64,000 bases of DNA from Streptomyces roseofulvus (GCF_039534915.1 NZ_BAAAWE010000001.1:7316001-7380000), one strand, 5' to 3'; counted from the first letter of the stretch, positions 51,237 through 60,533 are shown. Numbers and translations are program-made. The notes: a model not told the origin generated them from the sequence alone.

Positions 51237-52925
51237 ATGACCACACCGCACCGCCCCGGCAGCAGACGCCCTTACGGCAGATACCGCCGGATCGCCGCGA
51301 CGACGGCCGTCCTGGCCTCCCTCGCCGCCCTCGCGGCCTGCTCCGGTCCTCCCCGGCACGCCGGTGCCGGCACCCCGGTCACACTCTCCGCGTCCACGCC
51401 CCCGGCTCGCGGCGAGATCGACTCCTTCACCTGGGCCGTCTACGCCGAGCCGCCCACGCTCGACTACACGGTGGCCTTCGACTATCCGCAGAACACGATC
51501 CTGTCCAACGTGTGCGAGAGCCTGATGCGCTGGACACCGGGCCTCACCCTGGAACCGGGCCTGGCACGAAGGGCGTCGAACCCGGACCCCACCACCTGGG
51601 TCTACGACCTGCGCTCCGGCGTGCGCTTCCACGACGGCCGCACCATGAGCGCCGACGACGTGGTCCACAGCCTCGGCCGTCAGACGGACCCGGACAACGC
51701 CGCCGCCTGGGCCCAGAACTTCCAGAACGTCGCATCCGTACGGAAGACCGGTCCCCTCCAGGTCACCGTCAAGCTCAAGAAGCCCGACTCCCAGTTCCCC
51801 CAGTACATGGCGACCGCCGCGGGTGTGATCGCCTCCAAGGCCGGCGTCGAGGCCGCGGGCAAGGACTACGGCACCACCGGCGGACTCGCCTGCACGGGAC
51901 CGTTCGAACTCGGCACGTGGAGCAAGGGCCAGGCGATCGAGCTGACCCGCTTCGACGGCTACTGGGGCCCCAAGGCCAAGGCGAAGAAGGCCGTCTTCCG
52001 GATCATCACCGACCCCTCGGCCCGCACCAACGCCATGCTCAGCGGAGAGATCGACGGCGGCTACCTCATCCCCACCGAAAGCTACGCCCGGCTCCGCGAC
52101 AGCGGTCTCGGCACCCTGTACTTCGGCGAGGGCCTGAGCACGGTCAACGTCAACATCACCAACATGAAGGGCCCGCTCGGTGACGTCCGCGTCCGCCGGG
52201 CCCTGTCCCTGGCCCTCGACCGGTCCGGGTTCGCCCAGGCCGGACTCGGCGGTGCCGGCACGGTCACCAACTCGCTCACCACACGTGCCGCCTGGGCCGG
52301 AGCCTCGGAGCAGACCCGGCAGGCCGCGTTCGCCGCGCTTCCGCCCGCCACCCAGGACCTCGAGAAGGCCAAGGCGCTGATCAAGGAGGCCGGCGCCACG
52401 GGCAAGACCCTGACCGTCGCCACCAGCTCCATCGGCCAGGACGTCTCCCTCCTCGCCACCGCCGTCCAGGCCGCCGGCAGCAGGATCGGCCTGAGGATCA
52501 ACCTCAAGACCATCGCCCCCAACGCCTTCACCGCGCTCTTCACCGATCCCGAGGCGCGCGAGGGCATCGACATGTTCCCGCTCACCTACTACAACTCGAT
52601 CACCGATCCGCTCGACCTGCTGACGAACTTCAAGACCGGCGCCTACCTCAACTTCGCCGGCCACAGCGACAAGCGCTACGACACCCTCGTCGACCAGGCC
52701 ACCGCCGTCTACGAGCCGGACCGGCGGATGAAGATCGAGGCCGAACTCCAGAAGCTGGCCGCCGAGCAGCTGCTGTGGATCCCGGTCGCAGAGTGGCCCA
52801 CCGCGGTCTTCCTCAACAAGAGGATCACCGGCGCCCCCACCACCATCGCGTACATGTACTACCCGTGGGCCGCCGACGTCGGGGCCGCCGACGTCGGGGC
52901 CGCGGACGCGGGGGCCGCGAAGTGA
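51237..52925 (+). CDS. Opp/Dpp-type ABC substrate-binding lipoprotein, 562 aa
   Basis: Family 5 solute-binding protein for peptides, opines or nickel-like ligands. Lipoprotein signal ATTAVLASLAALAACSGPP with lipobox LAAC. Landmarks: LDYTVAFDYPQNTILSNVCE, WVYDLRSGVRFHDGRTMSAD, and DVRVRRALSLALDRSGF. The C-terminus ends in a short repeat (AADVGAADVGAADAGAAK). First gene of a five-gene transporter operon with overlapping starts. Substrate unknown; the context suggests a guanidino peptide, agmatine-like compound or nickel chelate for urease. Confidence 0.88.
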   Translation: MTTPHRPGSRRPYGRYRRIAATTAVLASLAALAACSGPPRHAGAGTPVTLSASTPPARGEIDSFTWAVYAEPPTLDYTVAFDYPQNTILSNVCESLMRWTPGLTLEPGLARRASNPDPTTWVYDLRSGVRFHDGRTMSADDVVHSLGRQTDPDNAAAWAQNFQNVASVRKTGPLQVTVKLKKPDSQFPQYMATAAGVIASKAGVEAAGKDYGTTGGLACTGPFELGTWSKGQAIELTRFDGYWGPKAKAKKAVFRIITDPSARTNAMLSGEIDGGYLIPTESYARLRDSGLGTLYFGEGLSTVNVNITNMKGPLGDVRVRRALSLALDRSGFAQAGLGGAGTVTNSLTTRAAWAGASEQTRQAAFAALPPATQDLEKAKALIKEAGATGKTLTVATSSIGQDVSLLATAVQAAGSRIGLRINLKTIAPNAFTALFTDPEAREGIDMFPLTYYNSITDPLDLLTNFKTGAYLNFAGHSDKRYDTLVDQATAVYEPDRRMKIEAELQKLAAEQLLWIPVAEWPTAVFLNKRITGAPTTIAYMYYPWAADVGAADVGAADAGAAK

Positions 52926-53881
52926 ACTTCCTGAGATTCGCCGTACGCCGGGTGGCGGAGATGGCCGCCACCCTGCTCGGTGCGTCGTTCGTGGTCTTCG
53001 GCGCCATGTACCTGGCTCCGGGCAACCCGGCCAGCTTCCTGCTCTCCGGACGCTCGGCCTCCCCGGAGGCCCTCGCCTCGATCAACGCCCAGTACCACCT
53101 GGACGACCCCTTCTTCGTCCGGTACCTCCGCTGGCTCGGCGACATCGTCCAAGGAGACTTCGGCCGGTCCATCACGTACCGCACCGACGTCTCACGCCTC
53201 CTGGCGGACCGCCTCCCCACCACGCTGCTGCTCGTCGTGATGGCGCTCGTCGTGGTCGCCGTGATCGGCCTGGCCCTGGGCCGGCTCTCCGCCGTACGCG
53301 GCGGCGGCACCGATTCCGCCATCCTGATCGGGACGACGCTCGCCGTCGGCACGCCCTCCTTCGTCGCCGCCGTACTGCTGCAGGGACTCTTCGCCGTCAA
53401 CCTCGGCTGGTTCCCCAGCAGCGGTTCGGGCGACGGCTTCCTCGACAAGGTCTGGCACCTCACCCTGCCCGCGATCGCCCTCGCGCTCTATCTGATCGGC
53501 ATGCTCGCCCGTGTCACCCGGTCCGCCATGCTCGAAGCCCTCGACAGCGAGCACGTCACGGTCGCCCGCAGCCGCGGCGTCCCCGAGCGCCACGTCATCA
53601 GCCGCCACGTGTTCCGCAACTCACTGGGCACCGTCCTCACCACCGGCGGCCTGATCGTCTCCACCCTCCTGGTCTGCACGATCCTCGTGGAGACCGCCTT
53701 CAGCATCGGAGGCGTCGGCCAGCTCCTGGAACTGTCCACCACGACCAAGGACTTCCCGACCGTCCAGGCCATCTCCTTGATCATCGTCGCTCTCTTCATG
53801 ACCGTGAACCTGATCGTCGACCTGGTGCTGCCCCTGGTCGACCCGCGGATCACTCTCGGATCGAGGAGCTCCTCCGTATGA
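52922..53881 (+). CDS. ABC transporter permease (DppB/OppB-like), 319 aa
   Basis: Inner-membrane permease. Six hydrophobic segments are visible, starting LRFAVRRVAEMAATLLGASF, and the BPD signature region is EALDSEHVTVARSRGVPERH. The motif LAPGNPASFLL and the loop before TM2 are typical of DppB. GTG 52922 overlaps the binding-protein stop (GTGA). Confidence 0.9.
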   Translation: MNFLRFAVRRVAEMAATLLGASFVVFGAMYLAPGNPASFLLSGRSASPEALASINAQYHLDDPFFVRYLRWLGDIVQGDFGRSITYRTDVSRLLADRLPTTLLLVVMALVVVAVIGLALGRLSAVRGGGTDSAILIGTTLAVGTPSFVAAVLLQGLFAVNLGWFPSSGSGDGFLDKVWHLTLPAIALALYLIGMLARVTRSAMLEALDSEHVTVARSRGVPERHVISRHVFRNSLGTVLTTGGLIVSTLLVCTILVETAFSIGGVGQLLELSTTTKDFPTVQAISLIIVALFMTVNLIVDLVLPLVDPRITLGSRSSSV

Positions 53882-54732
53882 CAGCCGTCCTCACCCGCCG
53901 GCCCGGACTGTCCAGGATCCGCACCGCCCGGTCCCCGCTGTACCTGGTCTGCCTCGGCTTCGTCGCCCTCGTCACCACGGCCGCACTCCTCGCGCCGTGG
54001 CTCGTGCCCCACGACCCCAATGCCGTCGACCTCGGCAACGCGTTGGCCGGCACCACCCCCGAGCACCCGCTCGGCGTCGACGCCGCCGGGCGCGACACCC
54101 TCTCCCGGCTGCTCCTCGGCGCCCGCACCTCGCTCCTGGGACCCCTCGGGGTCGTGGTCTTCTCCACGGTCGCCGGTGTCGCGATCGGTATGGCCGCGGG
54201 CTGGCGGGGCGGCTGGCTCGACTCCGTCCTCTCCCGCTCCACCGAACTGGTCTTCGCGTTCCCCGGCATGCTCCTGGCCATCCTGATCATCTCGGTCCAC
54301 GGCGAAGGACTGCTCGCCCCCGTCGTCGCCCTCTCCATCGCCTACCTGCCCTATGTCAGCCGGCTCACCCGCTCCCTCGTCCTGGCCGAACGCCAACGCC
54401 CCTACGTCAGCGCCTACCAGGTCCAGGGACACTCGGCCCTCCAGATCTGCCTGCGCCACGTCCTGCCCAACATCGCCCCCGTCGTCCTCGCCCAGTCCAC
54501 CATCAACTTCGGCTACGCACTCATGGACCTGGCCGGCCTGTCCTTCCTCGGCCTCGGCGTCCCCGCGCTCACCCCTGACTGGGGCCGCATGGTCTTCGAC
54601 GGACAGACCGCCATCCAGCACGGCTACCCGCTCTCCGCGGTCCTGCCCTGCGTGTTCATCGTGCTGACCGTCGTCGCCTTCAACGTGGTCGGAGAACGCT
54701 GGGCCGACCGCGTCGCCAGGAGGTCCCCATGA
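53878..54732 (+). CDS. ABC transporter permease (DppC/OppC-like), 284 aa
   Basis: Second permease. Contains HPLGVDAAGRDTLSRLLLGA, RTSLLGPLGVVVFSTVAGVA, and the EAA-type loop QRPYVSAYQVQGHSALQICL. ATG overlaps the DppB-like stop (ATGA). Partner of the two ATPases that follow. Confidence 0.9.
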   Translation: MTAVLTRRPGLSRIRTARSPLYLVCLGFVALVTTAALLAPWLVPHDPNAVDLGNALAGTTPEHPLGVDAAGRDTLSRLLLGARTSLLGPLGVVVFSTVAGVAIGMAAGWRGGWLDSVLSRSTELVFAFPGMLLAILIISVHGEGLLAPVVALSIAYLPYVSRLTRSLVLAERQRPYVSAYQVQGHSALQICLRHVLPNIAPVVLAQSTINFGYALMDLAGLSFLGLGVPALTPDWGRMVFDGQTAIQHGYPLSAVLPCVFIVLTVVAFNVVGERWADRVARRSP

Positions 54733-55727
54733 GACCGCTGACCCCACCGACACCCACGCTCGACATCCGAGAGCTGCGGATCACCCTGCCCGGCACGGCC
54801 CGCCCCGTCCTGGACGGCGTCGACCTCCACGTCGCCGCCGGCGAGACCGTCGCCCTCGTCGGCGAGTCCGGTTCCGGGAAGACCCTGACCTCACGCAGCG
54901 CTCTCGGGCTGCTGCCGCCCGGCGCCACGATCGAGGGAGCCGTCCGCGTGAGCGGTCAGGACGTGCTCACGATGAACACCGCCCAGCTGCGCGCCCTGCG
55001 TACCAGCACGGTGTCCATGATCTTCCAGGACCCGCGCGCGGCCCTCAACCCGATGCGCCGCATCGGCGACTTCCTCACGGAGAGCGTGATCCTGACCGGG
55101 AGCACGAGCCGGACGGACGCCATCGCGCGCGCCACCGAACTCCTCCAGGCCGTCGGCCTCGACGACACCGCTCTGCGCACGTACCCCGGCCAGGTCTCGG
55201 GCGGCATGCTGCAACGCGTCATGATCGCCGCCGCGCTGATGGGCGACCCCGCCCTCCTCCTGGCCGACGAACCGACCACCGCGCTCGACGTCACCACCCA
55301 GGCCGAGGTCATCGCCCTCCTGGCGCGACTCCGCGAACGCTTCGGCACCGGCCTGCTCTTCGTCACCCACGACCTCGACCTCGCCGCCGCCATCAGCGAC
55401 CGCGTCTACGTCATGTACGCCGGCCGGATCGCGGAGAGCGGACCCGCCGAAGCCCTCTTCGCGCGGCCTCGGCACCCGTACACCTCGGCGCTGCTCGCCT
55501 CCACGCCCCGCCTCGACGCCCCGCCGGGCAGGCTCGCCGCCATCGACGGCCAGCCCCCCGACCTGCGGAAGGAACTGCACGGCTGCCCGTTCGCCGACCG
55601 CTGCCACCTGGCCACGGAGATCTGCGACCACCAGGCTCCCGAACCGCTGCCCGCGCCCGGACAGCCGCACCACCGGGCCGCCTGCCACCACAGCGACCGG
55701 CTCGAAGGGAGCTCCGTCGATGCCTGA
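54729..55727 (+). CDS. ABC transporter ATPase (DppD/OppD-like), 332 aa
   Basis: Energises the transporter. Walker A GESGSGKT, Q-loop FQDPRAALNP, signature VSGGMLQRVMIAAAL, Walker B LLLADEPTTALDV and H-loop VTHD are all intact. The C-terminal Cys cluster (HGCPFADRCHLATEICDHQAP) is the family's oligopeptide-transport extension. ATG overlaps the previous stop. Confidence 0.92.
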   Translation: MRPLTPPTPTLDIRELRITLPGTARPVLDGVDLHVAAGETVALVGESGSGKTLTSRSALGLLPPGATIEGAVRVSGQDVLTMNTAQLRALRTSTVSMIFQDPRAALNPMRRIGDFLTESVILTGSTSRTDAIARATELLQAVGLDDTALRTYPGQVSGGMLQRVMIAAALMGDPALLLADEPTTALDVTTQAEVIALLARLRERFGTGLLFVTHDLDLAAAISDRVYVMYAGRIAESGPAEALFARPRHPYTSALLASTPRLDAPPGRLAAIDGQPPDLRKELHGCPFADRCHLATEICDHQAPEPLPAPGQPHHRAACHHSDRLEGSSVDA

Positions 55728-56523
55728 CAACGCACTGGAGGCCGTCGGCCTCCACCGCGCCTTCGGAAACGTCCGCGCCGTCGACGACGTCTCGTTCGCC
55801 CTGCCCGAGGGCGGTTCCCTGGGCGTCGTCGGCGGATCCGGTTCCGGCAAGACCACCACCGCCCGCATCGTCGTCGGCCTGGAGCGGGCCGACGACGGGG
55901 AGGTACGGGTACGGGGCCGGGCCCGGCCCAGCCGCGCCCGCGGCAAGGCTCAGCGCCTGGCCAGGGCCCGCGAGGTGCAGATGGTCTTCCAGGACCCCTA
56001 CCTGTCTCTCGACCCCAGGACCAGCGTCGAACAGGTGCTGCGTGAAACCCTGCGCCTGCACTTCCCCGACACCCGCACCGACCACGAGCGGCGGATCCAC
56101 GAACTCCTCGACCAGGTCGGCCTCGGAACCCGCGCCGCCGACGCGCGGCCGAAACAGCTCTCCGGCGGACAGCGCCAACGCGTCGCCCTCGCCCGCGCGC
56201 TCGCCGTGGAGCCCGCCGTCCTCGTCCTCGACGAGGCGGTCGCCGCCCTCGACGTCTCCGTCCAGGCCCAGATCCTCAACCTCCTCGCCGACATCCGCGA
56301 GGAGACCGGGATCGCCTTCCTCTTCATCACCCACGACCTCGGCGTGGTCCGCTGCGTCACCGACGACGTCATCGTCATGCACCGGGGCCGCGTCGTCGAG
56401 GCGGGCCCCACCACCGAGGTGCTCGCCGCACCCCGGCACCCGTACACGCGGCTCCTGCTGGAATCCGTGCCCCGCCCGGGCTGGGACCCCGAGGCGATCG
56501 CCGCCGCCCGCAGGGCGCTCTGA
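55720..56523 (+). CDS. ABC transporter ATPase (DppF/OppF-like), 267 aa
   Basis: Second ATPase. Walker A GGSGSGKTT, Q-loop FQDPYLSLDP, signature LSGGQRQRVALARAL, Walker B VLVLDEAVAALDV (the usual Pro after Glu is Ala) and H-loop ITHD. The C-terminal Cys-rich extension of OppF is absent, so the protein is short for the family. Starts eight bases inside the preceding gene. Confidence 0.9.
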   Translation: MPDNALEAVGLHRAFGNVRAVDDVSFALPEGGSLGVVGGSGSGKTTTARIVVGLERADDGEVRVRGRARPSRARGKAQRLARAREVQMVFQDPYLSLDPRTSVEQVLRETLRLHFPDTRTDHERRIHELLDQVGLGTRAADARPKQLSGGQRQRVALARALAVEPAVLVLDEAVAALDVSVQAQILNLLADIREETGIAFLFITHDLGVVRCVTDDVIVMHRGRVVEAGPTTEVLAAPRHPYTRLLLESVPRPGWDPEAIAAARRAL

Positions 56524-56560
56524 CCCCACCGAACTCCCCACAACCACACCGGAGGTCCCC

Positions 56561-57706
56561 ATGAACGATCACGCCGTCGCCCGCCACGCGGGTCCCGGCC
56601 TCAACAGGCGCCGGTTCCTCGCCGCCGCCGGCCTGACAGCCGCCGGCGCCGCCGTCGCCGCGGCCGTCCAGAACCGGGCGGACGCCACCCCCGCCGCCGG
56701 CGTCTTCCGCGTCCCCATCGAGGACGTACGCCACACCCGCACCTGGATGGCCTGGCCGGACAGCACCGCGATCTGGCCCGGCAGGCTCGGCGGCGTCCAG
56801 GCGGACATCGCCCTCATCGCCCGTACGATCGCGAAGTACGAGCCCGTCGTCATGTGCGCGAACCCCGGCAGCGCCGCCAAGGCACGCTCGATGTGCGGCT
56901 CCACCGTCACCGTCATCAGCTCCATCCCCGTCGACGACTGCTGGATGCGCGACACCGGACCCGTCTTCCGCACCGACGGCTACGGCGGCCTCGACGCCGT
57001 GGGCCTCAACTTCAACGGCTGGGGCGACAAGCAGACCCACGCCAAGGACGCCCTCGTCGCCGAGCGGATCGCCGCCCACGTGGGCGTCCCGTTCACCTAC
57101 GCCGACCTGGTCGGCGAGGGAGGCGCCATCGAACAGGACGGCGCCGGCACCCTGATGGCCACCCGCAGCAGCCTGGTGAACCGCAACCGCAACCCCGGCG
57201 TGTCGGAGCGGCAGCTGGAGCGGGCGATGTGCGCCGCGTACGGCGCGTCCAAGGTCATCTGGTTCGACGGCGTCTACGGCCAGGACATCACCGACGACCA
57301 CGTCGACGCGACCTCCCGCTTCCTCGCCCCCGGCGAGGCCCTTGTGCAGACGCCCCTCCCGTCCGAGAACGACGCCTACGCCCGCGACGCCCGCCGTCAG
57401 TACGACACCCTCTCCGCCTCGACCACCGCCGCAGGCCGTGAGATGGACGTCATGCGCCTCCAGGGCCCGGACTACAACAAGATCCGCTCCACCAACAGGG
57501 ACTTCCTCGCCTCCTACGCCAACTTCTACCTCTGCAACGACGCCGTCATCTCCGCCCAGTTCGGCGACAGGAGGGCGGACGAGGCCGCACGGGCGACCCT
57601 GAACCGCCTCTACCCCGACCGCCGCATCGAGCAGTTGAACATCGACCGCCTGGGAACGGGCGGCGGCGGCATCCACTGCGTCACCCAGCAACAGCCCGTG
57701 GCCTGA
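56561..57706 (+). CDS. exported agmatine-deiminase-family (PPAD) protein, 381 aa
   Basis: Fourth paralog. A twin-Arg signal NRRRFLAAAGLTAAGAAVAA predicts Tat export. Catalytic set: CWMRDTGPVF, GEGGAIEQDGAGT, NRNRNPGVS, DITDDHVDATSRF and Cys373 in GGGGIHCVTQQQP. ATG 56561 has GGAGG seven bases upstream and lies 37 bases after the ATPase gene, so it belongs to the transporter operon. Working with a peptide-type importer suggests that its product or substrate is taken up by that importer. Confidence 0.88.
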   Translation: MNDHAVARHAGPGLNRRRFLAAAGLTAAGAAVAAAVQNRADATPAAGVFRVPIEDVRHTRTWMAWPDSTAIWPGRLGGVQADIALIARTIAKYEPVVMCANPGSAAKARSMCGSTVTVISSIPVDDCWMRDTGPVFRTDGYGGLDAVGLNFNGWGDKQTHAKDALVAERIAAHVGVPFTYADLVGEGGAIEQDGAGTLMATRSSLVNRNRNPGVSERQLERAMCAAYGASKVIWFDGVYGQDITDDHVDATSRFLAPGEALVQTPLPSENDAYARDARRQYDTLSASTTAAGREMDVMRLQGPDYNKIRSTNRDFLASYANFYLCNDAVISAQFGDRRADEAARATLNRLYPDRRIEQLNIDRLGTGGGGIHCVTQQQPVA

Positions 57707-57751
57707 GAGGACATGACGGCAACGGGGGAGGGCGAGTTCCGTCCGATCCAT

Positions 57752-57769
57752 TGACTGAAATTTAAGTCA
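57752..57769 (+). promoter_or_regulatory. TetR operator site 6
   Basis: TGACTGAAATTTAAGTCA differs from the perfect palindrome at one position. TTGACT is at 57751-57756 and TAGGGT at 57775-57780 is a possible -10 with 18-base spacing. It lies 95 bases before the NCS1 permease gene. Confidence 0.7.
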
Positions 57770-57864
57770 GTCCCTAGGGTGGGCGCGCGCCGCGTGACGC
57801 CGACGAGCAGGCCGGCGCCGCGACCGGCCTTTCACGGACCCACCCACCCCGAACAGGAGCCCCC

Positions 57865-59316
57865 ATGGGGTCAGTTGTCCCGGAGTACCACGACTCCGCA
57901 CCACATCCGGGCATCGAGCTGCATTCGATCGACTGGGTGCCGCTCTCCGAACGGCACGGCAAACCCTCGCACGTCGGGGCCATCTGGTTCGTGGGCAGCC
58001 TCAACCTCACCGGCCTGGCGACCGGCGTCGTGACGCTCTCGATGGGGGCCTCGCTCGTGTGGACGGTGGTCGCCACCGTCCTCGGGTCACTCTTCGGCAC
58101 GTTCTTCATGGCGTTCCACTCGGCCCAGGGGCCCCAGCTGGGCTTGCCGCAACTCGTCCAGTCGCGGCCCCAGTTCGGCTATCTCGGAGCCGCGCTCACC
58201 GTGTGGGTCTTCGCCCTGGTCAACTACGTGGCCTTCAACACGTCGGACGCCCTGCTGTCCGGTCAGGCCATGAACCTGCTCACCGGCGTCCCCAACGAGC
58301 TCGGCTATCTGCTGGCCGCCGCGGTCGCGACGGCGATCGCCCTCCTGGGGTACGACTGGATCCACCGGCTGAACCGGTGGCTCACCTGGCCCTTCGTCGT
58401 GATCACCGCTGCGATCACCGCCGCCGCCCTCTTCGGCGGCGGCCTGCCGGACGGTGCGTGGAACCCGGGCCCGTTCGAACTCGCCCCCTTCATGCTCGTG
58501 TTCGTCTTCGTCGCCGGCTTCCAGCTGGGCTGGGCGCCGTACGTCTCGGACTACTCGCGCTACCTCAGACCCGACGTCCCGGTCCGCAGCACCTTCTGGT
58601 GGACGTACCTGCCCAGCGCGATCTCCGGGATATGGGTCTTCGTCCTCGGGGCCGTGGTCTCGGCCGGCGCCCCCGAGGGCACCGATCCGGTCACCGCCCT
58701 GAAGCTGGCGGCGGACCGCCTGTTCGGCGGATTCGGCACGGTCGCGGTCGTCGTGCTGCTCGTCGGACTGCTCTCCATCATGGCGATCAACCAGTACGGC
58801 GGCAGCCTCACCATGATCTCGATCGTGGACTCGTTCCGGCCCGTCAAGCCGACGCGGACCATCCGCGTCGCGACGATCGGGATCATGCTGGTGGCCGTCG
58901 GGACGGTCTCCACGGCGGTCGGCATCGACCAGTTCAACTGGTTCTTCGCCCACGTGGTCGTGGTGCTGACCTACCTCTTCATCCCGTGGACGGCCATCAA
59001 CCTGGTCGACTTCTTCTTCGTCCGGCGTGGCCAGTACGTCGTCAAGGAGATCTTCAACCCGCATGGCATCTACGGCCGTTGGGGCTGGCGGGGCAATCTC
59101 GCCTATGGCATCGGCCTCGCCTGCATGGCGCCGTTCATGGTCATCACCGGCCTCTACGTCGGCCCCGCCGCGAAGCTCCTCGGCGGCGTGGACTGCTCGA
59201 TCTTCGTCGGCCTGCCAGTGGCCGGCGCCCTCTACTGGGCCTTCACCCGGAGCCTCGATCTGGATACTGAGCGCCGGCTGGTCCGGGAGGAGGGGCTGCT
59301 GGAACGACTGCACTGA
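57865..59316 (+). CDS. NCS1 family permease, 483 aa
   Basis: Nucleobase:cation symporter-1, carrying purines, cytosine, hydantoin, allantoin or thiamine. About 12 membrane segments; typical stretches are VGAIWFVGSLNLTGLATGVV, GPQLGLPQLVQSRPQFGYLG and YVSDYSRYLRPDVPVRSTFW, which match the PurP/CodB branch. ATG 57865 has AGGAG upstream. Followed 47 bases later by a deiminase gene, so it may carry a guanidine-related or ureide compound. Confidence 0.88.
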   Translation: MGSVVPEYHDSAPHPGIELHSIDWVPLSERHGKPSHVGAIWFVGSLNLTGLATGVVTLSMGASLVWTVVATVLGSLFGTFFMAFHSAQGPQLGLPQLVQSRPQFGYLGAALTVWVFALVNYVAFNTSDALLSGQAMNLLTGVPNELGYLLAAAVATAIALLGYDWIHRLNRWLTWPFVVITAAITAAALFGGGLPDGAWNPGPFELAPFMLVFVFVAGFQLGWAPYVSDYSRYLRPDVPVRSTFWWTYLPSAISGIWVFVLGAVVSAGAPEGTDPVTALKLAADRLFGGFGTVAVVVLLVGLLSIMAINQYGGSLTMISIVDSFRPVKPTRTIRVATIGIMLVAVGTVSTAVGIDQFNWFFAHVVVVLTYLFIPWTAINLVDFFFVRRGQYVVKEIFNPHGIYGRWGWRGNLAYGIGLACMAPFMVITGLYVGPAAKLLGGVDCSIFVGLPVAGALYWAFTRSLDLDTERRLVREEGLLERLH

Positions 59317-59363
59317 GCCACCCGCGCCCGCACGTACAGAACCTTTGAGAGAAGGAGCACCAC

Positions 59364-60533
59364 GTGAAGACAGAGCACGAAGGCGACCGGCCCGGCATCA
59401 ACCGCAGAACCCTCCTGGCCCGAACCGGAGCGGTCGCGGCCGGACTGGCGGTGGGACCGGTACTCGGCGGCATCCAGCCGGCCCGGGCCGCGTCCTGGCG
59501 CGTACCCGGGGAGGAGACGCCGCACAAGCGGACCTGGATGGCCTGGCCGTCCAGCTACACGATCTGGGGCAACACCCTGTCCAGGATCCAGGCCGACATA
59601 GCCAAGCTCGCCAAGGAAGTCGCCAAGTACGAGCCGGTCGTGATGTGCGCGGACGGCTCGTCGGCCGCCTCGCAGGCCCGGAGCATGTGCGGGACCACCG
59701 TCTCGGTGATCAGCTCGATCCCGGTCTCGGACTGCTGGATGCGGGACACCGGCCCGCTGTTCCGCGTCGACGGAGCCGGCGGCCTCGACTCCTTCGGCCT
59801 GAACTTCAACGCCTGGGGCGAGAACGCCACGACCTTCTACGGCCTGCCCTACTCCGCCTACTCCAAGGACCGCGTGCTCGCCGGCCGGGTCGCCGCCTAC
59901 GTGGGCACCCCCTTCGCCAACGCGTCCGTGGTCGGCGAGGGCGGCGGCATCGAGTACGACGGTGACGGCACCCTGATGGCGACCGAGAGCTGCTGGTTGA
60001 ACAGCAACCGCAACCCCGGAAAGTCGCGCAGCCAGATCGAGGCGGAGCTGCTGTCCCGCTTCGGCGCCACCAAGATGATCTGGCTGCCCGGCGTCACCGG
60101 ACAGGACGTCACCGACGGCCACATCGACGGCACCGCCCGGTACATCAAGCCCGGTGTGGTGATGGTGCAGCTGGCCGGCGCCGTACGGCCGGACGTCTGG
60201 ACCGCGAACGCCAGGGCCATCCACGACGTCCTGGTGAACGCGACCGACGCCAGGGGCCGCCGCCTCCAGGTCCTCACCATCGAAGGGCCTGACGTCCTGC
60301 CCCGTGTCTCGGCCGGCAAGCAGGCTGACTTCCTCAGCTCCTACATGAACTGGACGGTCACCAACCAGGCCGTCATCACCACCCAGTTCGGCGACACCGC
60401 CAAGGACGCGGCGGCCAAGTCGGCGATCGCGGCCGCCTACGGCAGGCCGGTCGTCCAGCTCAACCTCGACAACCTCTACGGCAACGGCGGCGGTGGCGCC
60501 CACTGCGTCACGATGCAGGAACCCAACCGCTGA
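59364..60533 (+). CDS. exported agmatine-deiminase-family (PPAD) protein, 389 aa
   Basis: Fifth paralog. Twin-Arg signal NRRTLLARTGAVAAGLAVGP, ending near QPARAAS. Catalytic set: CWMRDTGPLF, GEGGGIEYDGDGT, NSNRNPGKS, DVTDGHIDGTARY and Cys381 in GGGGAHCVTMQEP. The last motif has Ala where the others have Ile or Val. ATG follows AGAAGGAG. It shares a transcript with the NCS1 permease. Confidence 0.88.
   Translation: MKTEHEGDRPGINRRTLLARTGAVAAGLAVGPVLGGIQPARAASWRVPGEETPHKRTWMAWPSSYTIWGNTLSRIQADIAKLAKEVAKYEPVVMCADGSSAASQARSMCGTTVSVISSIPVSDCWMRDTGPLFRVDGAGGLDSFGLNFNAWGENATTFYGLPYSAYSKDRVLAGRVAAYVGTPFANASVVGEGGGIEYDGDGTLMATESCWLNSNRNPGKSRSQIEAELLSRFGATKMIWLPGVTGQDVTDGHIDGTARYIKPGVVMVQLAGAVRPDVWTANARAIHDVLVNATDARGRRLQVLTIEGPDVLPRVSAGKQADFLSSYMNWTVTNQAVITTQFGDTAKDAAAKSAIAAAYGRPVVQLNLDNLYGNGGGGAHCVTMQEPNR

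Noticed and set aside
52862..52925. GAADV tandem repeat at the end of the binding protein as a functional motif
   Set aside because: Three short copies of a 15-base unit at the extreme C-terminus are most simply slippage in a non-critical tail.
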